64,000 bases of DNA from Leptotrichia sp. HSP-536 (lineage in GTDB: Bacteria > Fusobacteriota > Fusobacteriia > Fusobacteriales > Leptotrichiaceae), in assembly GCF_041199985.1 (NCBI RefSeq), contig NZ_CP165647.1:1984001-2048000 (forward strand), given 5' to 3'. Positions 9,599-18,404 of this stretch are shown in pieces. How positions within the stretch are numbered: position 1 is the first letter of the stretch; each line of letters starts with the position of its first letter. The notes beneath the pieces are model-generated. The model had not been told where the DNA came from. It searched no databases and saw only the letters and a program-made list of their open reading frames with translations. A program made the translations under genes and the position numbers.

Positions 9599-10441
9599 TC
9601 AATTATATAAAATTCCAAATTGCGACATTACCAGCAATATTATAAACGATACCGCAAAACCCAATGCTCCTCCTGCCAGAACTTCCCTAATACTATGAAT
9701 CCCCGACTTGACACGGCTTTGTGCCACCAAGGCAGCCATAAAGAAACCTAAAACTAAAATTCTTATATCTGATGTCATAAAAAGCAGGATTCCAAAGGCA
9801 GAAAAGGCTATTGCACTATGTCCGCTAGGCATACCGCCTTCAAGAGGAGTTCCTTTTTGAAAAACTGATTTTAAAACAATAACTAATATTGAAACTAAAA
9901 TTAAAATTAGAATTGCAATATTTCCTTTTCTTCCTGCAATAACATGCAATTTATTTTTTCCATCAAAAATATCAAGCAATTTATCATAAAACAGTAAATA
10001 TCCCACACAAAGCGCATTTATCGCCGCAACCAGCACCGCTCCAGCCGCCACATCCTTAGCCAGTTTTGCAAGTGGATGCCTTTCTGGAGAAACTAAATCT
10101 ATAATTGCCTCAACAGCTGTATTTACAAGCTCTGTAATTATCACAAAAGATACTGACAATGAAATAATAAGGATTTCCACCTTGCTTGCATTTATCACAA
10201 TCGCTAAAATTACAATAATAATCGCCGCAAGTGTATGAACCTTCATATGCTTTTCATTCTGCAACGCCGAAATCATTCCCTCAATCGCAAAATTAAAACT
10301 ATCCACCAGTCTTTTATCTCTAGCCCGTTCTTTCATTATATCCCAATTATACCTGTCTTTTCTATGAAACAATGAAAATATTGATTTTTTCCTTTTTTTA
10401 TTTTCATTCTTAATTTCTTCCTTTTTATTTTTTTTCTCCAA
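9599..10441 (-). CDS. DgkA-type lipid kinase fused to PAP2 phosphatase
   Basis: 280 aa. After a Lys-rich cytoplasmic tail (1-45), residues about 46-150 are a DgkA-like undecaprenol/diacylglycerol kinase. They carry the family motif 'ELVNTAVEAIIDL' and three membrane helices. Residues about 170-280 are a PAP2 phosphatase with PSGHS (motif 2) and 'SRVKSGIHSIREV' (motif 3). The catalytic His is present, but the usual Asp four residues later is Glu, and motif 1 (KxxxxxxRP) is not obvious. Kinase plus phosphatase on the same lipid pool suggests control of undecaprenyl-phosphate recycling (inference). It follows ybeY by 22 bp in a pgpH-ybeY-dgkA order typical of Firmicutes. Confidence 0.88.
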   Translation of the reverse strand: MEKKNKKEEIKNENKKRKKSIFSLFHRKDRYNWDIMKERARDKRLVDSFNFAIEGMISALQNEKHMKVHTLAAIIIVILAIVINASKVEILIISLSVSFVIITELVNTAVEAIIDLVSPERHPLAKLAKDVAAGAVLVAAINALCVGYLLFYDKLLDIFDGKNKLHVIAGRKGNIAILILILVSILVIVLKSVFQKGTPLEGGMPSGHSAIAFSAFGILLFMTSDIRILVLGFFMAALVAQSRVKSGIHSIREVLAGGALGFAVSFIILLVMSQFGILYN

Positions 10442-10463
10442 AACTTTTACTCCTTTCTATTTT

Positions 10464-10937
10464 CTATCTATTATAATTAAATCTACGTAAAATTTCCTCT
10501 TCTCGTCTTCTCATAACAACTTTATCTTCTTCTTCAATGTGATCATATCCCAGCAAATGCAACATCCCATGACACAAAACATAATAAAATTCACGTTCAT
10601 CAGAATGTCCGTATTCACTAGACTGTTCTTTCACACGCTCGATTGAGATTACAATATCGCCTAGCATATTCACTGCTCCAAAGTTTTCTGTTTCATTGTA
10701 TGCAAAGGAAATTACATCGGTTGGAGCGTCTTTTTGACGGTATTCACAGTTTATTTCCTGAATTTGCTCATTTCTTGTAATTAATAATGATAAATAGTAT
10801 TCATTTTTGTCAAATTCTTCCTTGTATTCGTCTTTTAAAATGTAACTAACAAATTCTTTTATTTTTTCTTCATCAAAAAAATTATCAATTTTTTCAATAT
10901 CATAAGTTATATCAATATCTAGCATAGTTTTCTCCAT
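10464..10937 (-). CDS. ybeY: rRNA maturation endoribonuclease YbeY
   Basis: 157 aa, the normal length. The zinc-binding signature 'HGMLHLLGYDH' (HxxxHxxGxDH) is near residues 120-130, and 'DAPTDVISFAY' is the other conserved block. It is a metal-dependent endonuclease in 16S 3'-end maturation and ribosome quality control. It sits between pgpH (9-bp gap) and the DgkA fusion in one minus-strand operon. Confidence 0.96.
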   Translation of the reverse strand: MEKTMLDIDITYDIEKIDNFFDEEKIKEFVSYILKDEYKEEFDKNEYYLSLLITRNEQIQEINCEYRQKDAPTDVISFAYNETENFGAVNMLGDIVISIERVKEQSSEYGHSDEREFYYVLCHGMLHLLGYDHIEEEDKVVMRRREEEILRRFNYNR

Positions 10938-10946
10938 TTTTTAGTT

Positions 10947-12996
10947 TTAATTTTTTTTTATTTTTTCATCCATTTTAGGATATTTTATTCTTTCGTGATA
11001 AACACCTTGCAATGTATTTATAAACGATTGGATAACTTTTTCTATTTCTCCTAAAGTCAAGTCAGAATCGCTTAGCTGCTTATCGTCCATTTTTGATTTT
11101 ACTAAATACCTTATAAAATTTTCAATTCCTTCCTTGCTTTTATTTTCAAGCGTCCTTGTAGCAGCCTCCACCGTGTCTGCCAGCAAAATTATTCCTGATT
11201 CCTTTGTTCTAGGTTTAGGCCCGCTGTATCTGAAATTGCTTTCTACCACTTCTTCTCCATTTTCCAGCGCTTTATAATAAAAATACTGTGTCAAGGTTGT
11301 TCCGTGATGTTCCAGTATTACGTCTAAAATCTCTTTTGGCAATTTATTTTCTTTTCCCATAATGTAGCCGTCTTTTGTATGCGAAGTCAGAATTAATGCA
11401 CTTAAGGATGGTTTTATCTTATTGTGTGGATTTATTCCATCTCTCTGGTTTTCAACAAAAAATTCTGGACGTTTCATTTTTCCAATATCATGATAATACG
11501 AGGCTATTCTCGCAAACGTTGCATTTGCACCGATACTCTCAGCCGCTCCTTCCGCCAATGCTCCAACCATTATGCTGTGATGAAAAGTTCCAGGAGCCTT
11601 TATAAGCATCTGTTTAAGCAATGTATGTGAAAAATCGCTCAATTCCAGCAATTTCATCGTTGTCAGAATTTCAAAGTAATCTTCAAAATACGGCAGCACC
11701 GCAAGCGACACCATTCCAGTCAAAATTCCTGAAAACACTGAAAATACTATCATTAACATCATCACCCCAAAGCTCGACTGATTAACCAGCCCGTAACTAA
11801 ACGACATCAAAGCTTGAAATATCCCTAAAAAAAAACTTAATTTTACAATATCACTTCTGCTCACAAGACTTGCAGCCTTGTAAACCGCAACTAATGAAAC
11901 TGCTATTGTAACTAGAAACCAGGATCCGCGACAAAATAATCATATTAGAAAATGTCATTATAACCGCATAAACTCTATTTCCTAAAATTGTAGAAATAAT
12001 TGGAAGCATTGCAAATGGAAGTAAATAAATAAAAAATTCATTATTCAAAAACAAAATATAAATTGTATTTACAAATATTATTGTAAGAAGTGTTGGATAA
12101 AATGCCTTTGATTCCATAATTTTTCTTGCATTTTTTCGTAGCAAGTAATAAATCAATGTCATAAGTAACGAAAAAGTAGCGACAAGTCCAACTGTTTTTC
12201 TAAATTTATCCCCATTTCTTACCAAATTCAATTTTTCCAATTTCAAAAATGCATCCGAATCAATGATTTCGCCTTTTTTCACAATAATGTCCCCCTTATA
12301 AATTTTAATTTCCTTATCCCGTAGCGACATCATGTTGTCTGCAATTTTTTTCTTTGTAGCTTTCTCATTAATAACTAGATTAGGCTTTATAAAGTTTTGA
12401 AGAACTTTCAAATCTACATTGTCTGCTTTTATATTTTTTTTTCGGATTATTTTAGATAAATTTTCCATTTTGTAAATTCCGTTGCTGTAAAGTTCGGATA
12501 TAATGTCCATCAAGTTTACAGAATATTCAACATTTTCAGTTCTTGCAGCTATTTCCTTAATATCTGCAATTGTAAATGTGTACTTATTTTCTTTTATATA
12601 TCCACTAATTGTCGTATCATCAAATGGCTTCATATTTCGTATATCACGCAAAAATTTATTAAGTGAAATTACCGTTTCCCTATTTACATTTTTTATTTTA
12701 TCAAATTCAGGCTGTGTCGTCTTCATTATTTTTTCTTCAATGCTGTCGTCCAAAATATCTACAAAATAAGATACATTCTTATAAGCTACAATATCAGATT
12801 TTGCAATGCTTCCAACAACATAATTTACATTTAACCTTGACATTTCAATAATTGTACCAAATATCAAAAATGTTATTGTCAAAATAATAAATCTGAACAT
12901 GAATCTGTTTTTAACATTATATTGCATTTCATTATTTTTAGGCTTTTTTTCTTTTACTTCAAAAACAAATTCCCGCCCTAGTACATTTGCTCTCAT
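10947..12996 (-). pseudogene. pgpH: PgpH-type 7TM-HD c-di-AMP phosphodiesterase, split by a frameshift
   Basis: The N-terminal frame (12996-11851) has a first membrane helix, the 7TMR-HDED extracellular domain and several helices. The C-terminal frame ends at 10947 and has the last helices plus the HD domain (HHSIMVGALAEGAA, then YYHDIGKMKRPEF, the HD pair). The frames join in about 30 nt near 11925-11945. There the second frame resumes as 'SWFLVTIAVSLVAVYKAASL', running into 'VSRSDIVKLSF'. One extra or two missing bases explain the break. The overlap with dinG upstream (ATGA) and the spacing to ybeY are normal, so this may be a recent mutation or a sequencing error. If real, only a soluble-side HD fragment could be made. 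Confidence 0.85.
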
Positions 12997-15293
12997 TTTT
13001 CCTTTCCTTTCCTAAATTTTATAAAACCTCCCTTTTTTATTTTATTCTCAAATTTCTTTAAAATTTCACTTTTACTTTCAACCACTTTATTTCGTGGCAA
13101 GGATGCCAAAAACTTCTTCCCATATATTTTTTTTATTATCCTGTTATCAAGAATAATGATATTCCCGCTGTCCGTTTTACTCCTAATAAGCCTTCCAACC
13201 CCTTGCTTAAATTTAATCACAGCTTGCGGCACTTGATAATCATTAAACGGATTTTGTCCTTTTTTTCTAATGTTCTCAATAATTGCCTCCGTTACGGGAT
13301 CATTTGGCACTTTAAATGGCAATTTTGTGATAATTACCGATTTCAACTGCTCCCCCTGTACATCGACACCTTCCCAAAAACTGTCTGTCCCAAATAATAT
13401 CGGATTTTTAGAATTTTTAAATATTTCTATCATTTCATGCCGCGGAAAATCATTTTGCTTTATAAGCGTATATTCCTTTTCTGAAAAACGTGATTTTAAC
13501 TGGTTGTACAAAAAGTTTAAGGCACTGTATGAAGTAAATAATAAAAAACAATGTCCTTTTGTACTTTTTATAGCCTCTTCAATAAATCCAGTCAAATCTC
13601 TCATAAATTCAATATTTGTGGGATCAAGTGCATCTTCTGGAATATAGACTTTCATTTGCTTTTCGTAATCAAATGGCGATTTTACAATTCTTTCATCTAT
13701 TTTCCTTCGATTTTCCTTCATAAGCCCAATACTTTTTTTATAATAGTCAAACTTATTGTCAACAGCGAGTGTCGCTGAAGTAAAAATCATTCTGTCCATT
13801 TTCGTAAACAAATTATCATTCAGTTCATCTGAAATATCAAAAGGAGTTGCATATAATTTTACATTTGGACGGACTGTAGTAACATTAGCCCAGTAAACAT
13901 ACCCTTCTTCTTTCCCTTCCAGAATAAACTCAAATTTCTTATAATACTGCTTCAATCTTTCATAGTATCTTGAAAATTCAAATAAAAAACCCTCTTTGTC
14001 TTCTAAATTATAATTGCTCACAGTATTTAAAAACTTGTTAATTCTTATAACTAAATTTCCATAACTTTCCTTAAATTGGCTATTAATTTCCATAACTTCA
14101 CGAAAAGCCTTATTACTTCGCATTTTCTGCTTATCAATCTTTATCTTGATTTCCCTGTTGTCATTATTTTCTGAAAAAAGATAAATTAATTTATCAAAAA
14201 TATCTATTCCTTTATCGTAAAATACGTTCAATTCTGCAATAACATCTTCCTTCAATTCATCAACTTTTTCATATTCTTCACTTGAAAGGCTTTCATTCAG
14301 ATAAGTCATTAACCTTACAATAGCCCCAGCATTACTGGAATTTATCATAACACGTCTATTATAAATATGCCCCATAAGCCGTCCAAACGATATTTTTGAT
14401 GTTTCAAAAGTAAAATAATTTCGAGCCGTATCTTCTATATTGTGAGCCTCATCAAAAACAACAATATCATAATTTGGCAAAATTGAATAATTTGTATAAA
14501 ATCCTGTCTGATTTCTAATTGCTAAATCTGCAAAAAACATATGATGATTTACAATAAGAAGCATCGCATCCGCAACATTTTTTCTCGCACTAAAAAAATG
14601 GCATTTTGAATAATATGGGCATTTCACACCTTTGCACATATCCGCTTCACTATTCACTTTTTCCCAGATACTGTTTGAAATCTCGTATTTTAGTTCATTC
14701 CTGTCACCTGTTCCCGTAACATTTTTATCCCAGTCAATAAGATTTCTTATAATATTTTTTTCAATTTTTTCCTCTTCCGTATCTGTTTCCTTCTCTGTAA
14801 CATCTATATTGTAAAGTTTTCTCTTACAAAGATAGTTTCCTCTCCCTTTCACAATCTGATAATTAAAATCTTCATCAATAATTTTCTTTAAAAGCGGAAT
14901 ATCTTTATTAATAAGCTGTTCCTGCAAGTTAATCGTATTTGTGGAAACAATCACCTTTAGATTATTTTCAATGGCATAAAGCAATGTTGGCAATAAATAG
15001 GCAATCGTCTTTCCAGTACCAGTACCAGCCTCTACTATAAGTTTCTTATTCTCATTCATGCTATTTTCAATAAACTTAGCCATTTCATACTGCTCACGCC
15101 GTACCTCAAATTTTCCAAAATTCTTATGAATAGCTCCATTTTCCCCAAAATATTTATCCACATCTATTTTTATAAATTCTTTTAAAGGCACAATCACATA
15201 AATATCATCAACATCACTGTTCACAATGTACGAAGCTCCTCCAACTTTCCCATACATGCTGGAAATATTCACATCTTCATCAGACGGAATCAA
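12993..15293 (-). CDS. dinG: DinG/XPD-like ATP-dependent helicase (main part of JAMM-DinG)
   Basis: 766 codons readable. Walker A is AGTGTGKT, and the DEAH-type Walker B is 'VFDEAHN'. Four cysteines of an Fe-S cluster are suggested by CKGVKCPYYSKCHFF plus an earlier Cys. The helicase C-terminal motifs include 'SFWEGVDVQGE' and 'QGVGRLIRS'. It is an SF2 5'-3' helicase of the DinG family. The apparent start (TTG at 15293) is an artefact of a frameshift: the true N-terminus is the JAMM domain read in another frame from 15513. No exonuclease domain, as found in many Firmicute DinG proteins, is present. Confidence 0.9.
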   Translation of the reverse strand: MIPSDEDVNISSMYGKVGGASYIVNSDVDDIYVIVPLKEFIKIDVDKYFGENGAIHKNFGKFEVRREQYEMAKFIENSMNENKKLIVEAGTGTGKTIAYLLPTLLYAIENNLKVIVSTNTINLQEQLINKDIPLLKKIIDEDFNYQIVKGRGNYLCKRKLYNIDVTEKETDTEEEKIEKNIIRNLIDWDKNVTGTGDRNELKYEISNSIWEKVNSEADMCKGVKCPYYSKCHFFSARKNVADAMLLIVNHHMFFADLAIRNQTGFYTNYSILPNYDIVVFDEAHNIEDTARNYFTFETSKISFGRLMGHIYNRRVMINSSNAGAIVRLMTYLNESLSSEEYEKVDELKEDVIAELNVFYDKGIDIFDKLIYLFSENNDNREIKIKIDKQKMRSNKAFREVMEINSQFKESYGNLVIRINKFLNTVSNYNLEDKEGFLFEFSRYYERLKQYYKKFEFILEGKEEGYVYWANVTTVRPNVKLYATPFDISDELNDNLFTKMDRMIFTSATLAVDNKFDYYKKSIGLMKENRRKIDERIVKSPFDYEKQMKVYIPEDALDPTNIEFMRDLTGFIEEAIKSTKGHCFLLFTSYSALNFLYNQLKSRFSEKEYTLIKQNDFPRHEMIEIFKNSKNPILFGTDSFWEGVDVQGEQLKSVIITKLPFKVPNDPVTEAIIENIRKKGQNPFNDYQVPQAVIKFKQGVGRLIRSKTDSGNIIILDNRIIKKIYGKKFLASLPRNKVVESKSEILKKFENKIKKGGFIKFRKGKEK

Positions 15294-15513
15294 TATCAGA
15301 TGGATGATTATGTATTATAACTTCATTTTTTCTCATCATATTTAATAATGCGGCAACAGAGCTGGAATTTCCCCTTGCTATCACTTCTACATCTGCAACA
15401 ATTCCTTCTTCATCAGGAATTCCCCGAAAAAAAACTTCATTTCCACGAGTTTTTTTGATTTCCAAACGCATTTTCTCTATTGTTCTCGCATTAATAAATT
15501 CAGCAACTTTCAT
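15280..15513 (-). pseudogene. JAMM/RadC-like N-terminal domain of the DinG gene, cut off by a frameshift
   Basis: Start ATG at 15513 has a strong RBS (AGGAGG, 3 nt before the ATG). The 77-residue stretch ends in 'EVIIHNHPSD', the HxH part of a JAMM motif. The rest of the signature, PSDED, follows in the helicase frame after the shift. Joining them gives HNHPS-xxxx-PSDED with exactly the RadC spacing, so one base is missing near 15290. The domain is therefore an N-terminal fusion to the DinG helicase rather than a separate gene. RadC-like JAMM domains have no settled activity. Confidence 0.75.
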
Positions 15514-15662
15514 CTTTCCTCCTATAGTAAAGATTTTACTATATAACAAGTTTTTTTTCAACTTTTCTTTTAAATATATTTATTCGATAATCTAATTTTA
15601 TAAATCTATTCTTAAACATTTAAATAAATAATTTTTAATAAATAGGCAGTTAAAATAATATA

Positions 15663-15712
15663 GAAAAAAAGCCATTTGATATAATTTTAAAAATTATATA
15701 AACAGCTTTTTA
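15663..15712 (-). terminator. Intrinsic terminator after the MliC-like gene
   Basis: Long A/T-rich hairpin: on the minus strand AGC-TGTTTATATAATTTT pairs with AAAATTATATCAAAT-GGCT, followed by TTTTTTT. It separates the secreted lysozyme-inhibitor gene from the downstream JAMM-DinG operon. Confidence 0.7.
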
Positions 15713-15750
15713 AATTAGTTTTTTAATTGTTAATTTTAATTTTTTAGGCT

Positions 15751-16368
15751 TTATTCCTCAATTGAACCATTTCCAGAACTTTGAAGACTGCAGCTTTTAT
15801 CTCTTCCATTTTCTGTGTAAACAGCGTCATTTCCTTTCATATGGATAGAAATATTTCCATTTGAATATCTTTCGCCACTACCAGATGTTGCTGAATTTAA
15901 AGTGTAAACTCCACCATAACCATCAGATACTTTTACTTTATCTGCTGAAAGGCTTTCAACTGCTATTTCCTGATAACCATCACAGCTGTATTTTCTTAAT
16001 AAATTACTGCCTAAACTTTGGTTACCGCTGCTTGAATTTCCATTTCCTTTCATATAGCAGCTTTCATCGCTTCCTGCTTTTGTAAAGACTGCATCATTTC
16101 CTTTTATGTGGATAGAAACTCCTCCACCTGTGTACTCTTCTCCACTAGCAGATTTTGTCAATTTTAAATCGTATACCTTTCCATCGCTGTCTGTCAATCT
16201 TGCCTTGTTTGTTGAAAGATTTTCTACAGTTACACTGCTGCTGCTGCAGCTAAATTGTCTTGTCAAAGTTGACTTGCTTTCTGCTTTTCCTTTTGAATAA
16301 CCGATGGAGCTAAAGGCTAAAACTCCAATTAAAGCTGTCAAAAGCATTCTTCTTGTTGATTTCATCAT
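15751..16368 (-). CDS. Secreted protein with two tandem MliC-type lysozyme-inhibitor domains
   Basis: 205 aa from ATG 16368. Signal peptide at 1-26 (MMKSTRRMLLTALIGVLAFS...); no lipobox Cys, so it is probably periplasmic or secreted. Two repeats of about 75 aa each run Cys ... 'SASGEEYTGGGVSIHIKGND' or 'SGSGERYSNGNISIHMKGND' ... Cys. This is the MliC/PliC pattern (SASGxxY, KGxxA, paired cysteines). MliC inhibits c-type lysozyme, fitting life in saliva or mucosa. MliC proteins usually carry a single domain; the tandem arrangement is unusual. It is monocistronic, with its own promoter and terminator. Confidence 0.75.
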   Translation of the reverse strand: MMKSTRRMLLTALIGVLAFSSIGYSKGKAESKSTLTRQFSCSSSSVTVENLSTNKARLTDSDGKVYDLKLTKSASGEEYTGGGVSIHIKGNDAVFTKAGSDESCYMKGNGNSSSGNQSLGSNLLRKYSCDGYQEIAVESLSADKVKVSDGYGGVYTLNSATSGSGERYSNGNISIHMKGNDAVYTENGRDKSCSLQSSGNGSIEE

Positions 16369-16538
16369 ACTCACTCTCTTTTCTTCAGATTTATTTCTAT
16401 TATATTCCAAACTCCTAAAATGAACCATAGAAATTATGTGAACTCATTAATATAGCTCAAAAATTTATAAGCTCTCTTCTTAAGTAATCGGGCTATAACG
16501 ATATTAGAAATTTTAAACTCCTCTAAAATTTCGACACA

Positions 16539-16567
16539 AGTATACCACAATTTTTTTCTCATTTCAA
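16539..16567 (-). promoter_or_regulatory. Promoter of the MliC-like gene
   Basis: On the minus strand TTGAAA (16567-16562), a 17-bp spacer, then TATACT (16544-16539). It implies a leader of about 165 nt before the ATG at 16368. The leader contains an AGAGCT ... GAGCT-rich stretch of unknown role. Confidence 0.65.
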
Positions 16568-16779
16568 TAGCCTATAAAAAGTTTTTTTTACATATGTTTT
16601 AATTGCAGTAATCCTTTATTTTAGCGTGAAAATTGAATATTTAAAATTAAAATTCATTATTTAATTCATATATTTATTAAAAAAATTATAAAAAATATTA
16701 AATATTTGCACATAAATTTGAAATAATTACAAAATTAAAAGATAAAAAAAAGAAATATCATGTATAATTCTATAGCAAA

Positions 16780-16895
16780 ATTATTTTGAAACTGATCTCA
16801 AAAGTTATGACTATTTTACTTAACCCTTAGCACTATTTAATTTTATCAATCTAATATTAAAAGGGTTTAAGCATATAGCAAAGGAGTATGCGTTC
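16780..16895. repeat. Dispersed imperfect-palindrome repeat, copy R3
   Basis: AAAAGTTATGACT ... TTAACCCTTAGCAC ... core TATTTAATTTTATCAATC ... AAAAGGGTTTAAGCATA. The TTAACCCTT and AAGGGTTTAA arms can pair. It ends about 40 bp before the YitT gene. The rest of the 16369-16936 gap holds the MliC promoter and leader; I see no other gene in it. Confidence 0.45.
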
Positions 16896-16936
16896 TCCTA
16901 AATTAACTAACGTAAATTTTTTATAAAGGAGCTTTT

Positions 16937-17794
16937 ATGAGAAAAAAAACAATTTTGACATTAATTAAAGAATATTTTTTTATTGGACTGGGAACTTTTA
17001 TCCTGGCATTTGGATTACATTTTTTCTTTTTCCAGAACAAAATAGCAAGTGGCGGAGTAACTGGACTGGCACTGGTTGTAAACAGCATTTTTGGGATTTC
17101 AACAGGGCTATTTGTTGCGATTAGCAATTTTATTCTGTTTGCACTCGCATTTATTGTAATCAGTGGGCAGTTTGGCGTAAAGAGCATTTATGCTACGGTA
17201 ATTTTATCCGTTTTTCTTTCATATTTTGAAAAATTTTACCCAAACTATGCTCTTACTCATGATTTAATTTTAGCAACAATTTTTGGAAGCGCATTATGTG
17301 CTTTAGGAATAACGATTATTTATTTTTATGAAGCTTCTACTGGCGGTACTTCAATCATTGCGAGAATCCTTACAAAATATTGCCACATCAGTTACGGAAT
17401 GTCTAGCTTCATCGTAGACGCAATTGTTACTCTTTTAGCGATTTTCGCTTTTGGAGTTGAACTGGGACTTGTGGGACTTTTAAGTGTCTATGTAACGGGA
17501 TTTATCATTGACAAGTTTATTGAAGGATTTAATTCACGTAAGCAGATTATGATTATCACTTCAAACAAGGACATTGTGCTAAACTACATTTTAAAGGATT
17601 TTGACAGAGGGTGTACCGTACTTAAAGCCGTTGGAGGATATTCTGGTGCTGAAAAAGATATTTTATTGACGATTATTGAAAGAAGACAGTTCATCCGATT
17701 GAGAAAATTTCTAAAAACTCACGATCCTACTTCATTTGTAACAGTTACAGATACAACTAAAGTTTTTGGAGAAGGTTTTGACCAGCTGCATTAA
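16937..17794 (+). CDS. YitT family membrane protein (DUF161 + DUF2179)
   Basis: 285 aa, usual family length. Five to six membrane helices span about 10-190, with the conserved 'KIASGGVTGLALVVN' and 'ASTGGTSIIARIL'. A C-terminal cytosolic DUF2179 domain follows at about 200-285. RBS AAAGGAG is well placed. YitT proteins are widespread inner-membrane proteins without an agreed function. It stands alone between divergent and convergent neighbours. Confidence 0.88.
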   Translation: MRKKTILTLIKEYFFIGLGTFILAFGLHFFFFQNKIASGGVTGLALVVNSIFGISTGLFVAISNFILFALAFIVISGQFGVKSIYATVILSVFLSYFEKFYPNYALTHDLILATIFGSALCALGITIIYFYEASTGGTSIIARILTKYCHISYGMSSFIVDAIVTLLAIFAFGVELGLVGLLSVYVTGFIIDKFIEGFNSRKQIMIITSNKDIVLNYILKDFDRGCTVLKAVGGYSGAEKDILLTIIERRQFIRLRKFLKTHDPTSFVTVTDTTKVFGEGFDQLH

Positions 17795-17814
17795 TTTTTA
17801 AATTTTTACATTTC

Positions 17815-17873
17815 ACAAAAAAAGAGAAAGCCAGTTACAATAATAATTTTATTGCAAAATGGTTTTCTCTAAC
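17815..17873 (-). terminator. Terminator of the small lipoprotein gene
   Basis: On the minus strand AGAGAAAACCATTTTGCAAT ... pairs with ... AACTGGCTTTCTCT, then TTTTTTT. The hairpin is placed for the minus-strand gene ending at 17897. The plus-strand YitT gene also reads into it but lacks the T-run. Confidence 0.6.
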
Positions 17874-17896
17874 AACTCAATTTATCTTTAAATATC

Positions 17897-18085
17897 TTAA
17901 TAAACTATATTCCCATATTTATCCTTACAATAAACATTTCCATTAGATTTTTCGTAACATTTTTCTCCTCTTTCTATCCTATCTTGACGTGCTTCTTTCC
18001 AAAGTGCTATATCTCTTTTACTGCACCGAACAACACTCATTCCCAAAATCATCATCAATATTACTTTTACTATTCTTGTTCGCAT
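17897..18085 (-). CDS. Small putative lipoprotein
   Basis: 62 aa from ATG 18085, chosen because AAGGAG lies 9 nt upstream; an in-frame ATG 21 bp further out lacks an RBS. The N-terminus MRTRIVKVILMMILGMSVVR ends at a Cys, a lipobox-like site. The mature part is charged (KRDIALWKEARQDR) and has two further cysteines. Function unknown. It is monocistronic, with a terminator. Confidence 0.6.
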   Translation of the reverse strand: MRTRIVKVILMMILGMSVVRCSKRDIALWKEARQDRIERGEKCYEKSNGNVYCKDKYGNIVY

Positions 18086-18317
18086 TTTCAACAACTCCTT
18101 TTTCAATCTTTATTCCCTATTTATTAAAGTATACCTTTAGAATTAATAAAATAGAATTAATAAAAATCAATTTTTTCTTATTTTATTTAATATCAGTTCT
18201 TTTGACGCAAATGTGTCATTTAACACTAATGGCGAAAGTTCTACGAACTATTCCTAATTTAATTTTAATGTAAAACTTTCTTATTTGAATACTTGAAGAT
18301 AAATTCAAAATAAATGT

Positions 18318-18347
18318 TGATAATAACTTATATTTTTTGATATAATA
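18318..18347 (+). promoter_or_regulatory. hisS-aspS operon promoter
   Basis: TTGATA (18318-18323), an 18-bp spacer, then TATAAT (18342-18347). It leaves a leader of about 50 nt, so there is no room for a T-box. About 100 bp upstream lies a near-palindrome, TGACGCAAATGTGTCA (18203-18218), a possible regulator site that I cannot assign. Otherwise I see nothing in 18086-18317. Confidence 0.6.
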
Positions 18348-18404
18348 TGAGAAGATAAATTTTTAATTGCTAAAATTGTATGTGATGAAAGGACAAAATT
18401 AAGA

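Noticed and set aside
16440..16540. 33-codon open stretch on the minus strand in the MliC leader (reads ..VEILEEFKISN..)
   Set aside because: No start codon with an RBS in frame and it directly follows the promoter -10; more likely untranslated leader.
18100..18404. T-box or other riboswitch upstream of hisS-aspS
   Set aside because: The promoter lies only about 50 bp before the start codon, leaving no leader, and no T-box sequence (TGGnACCGCG) is present.
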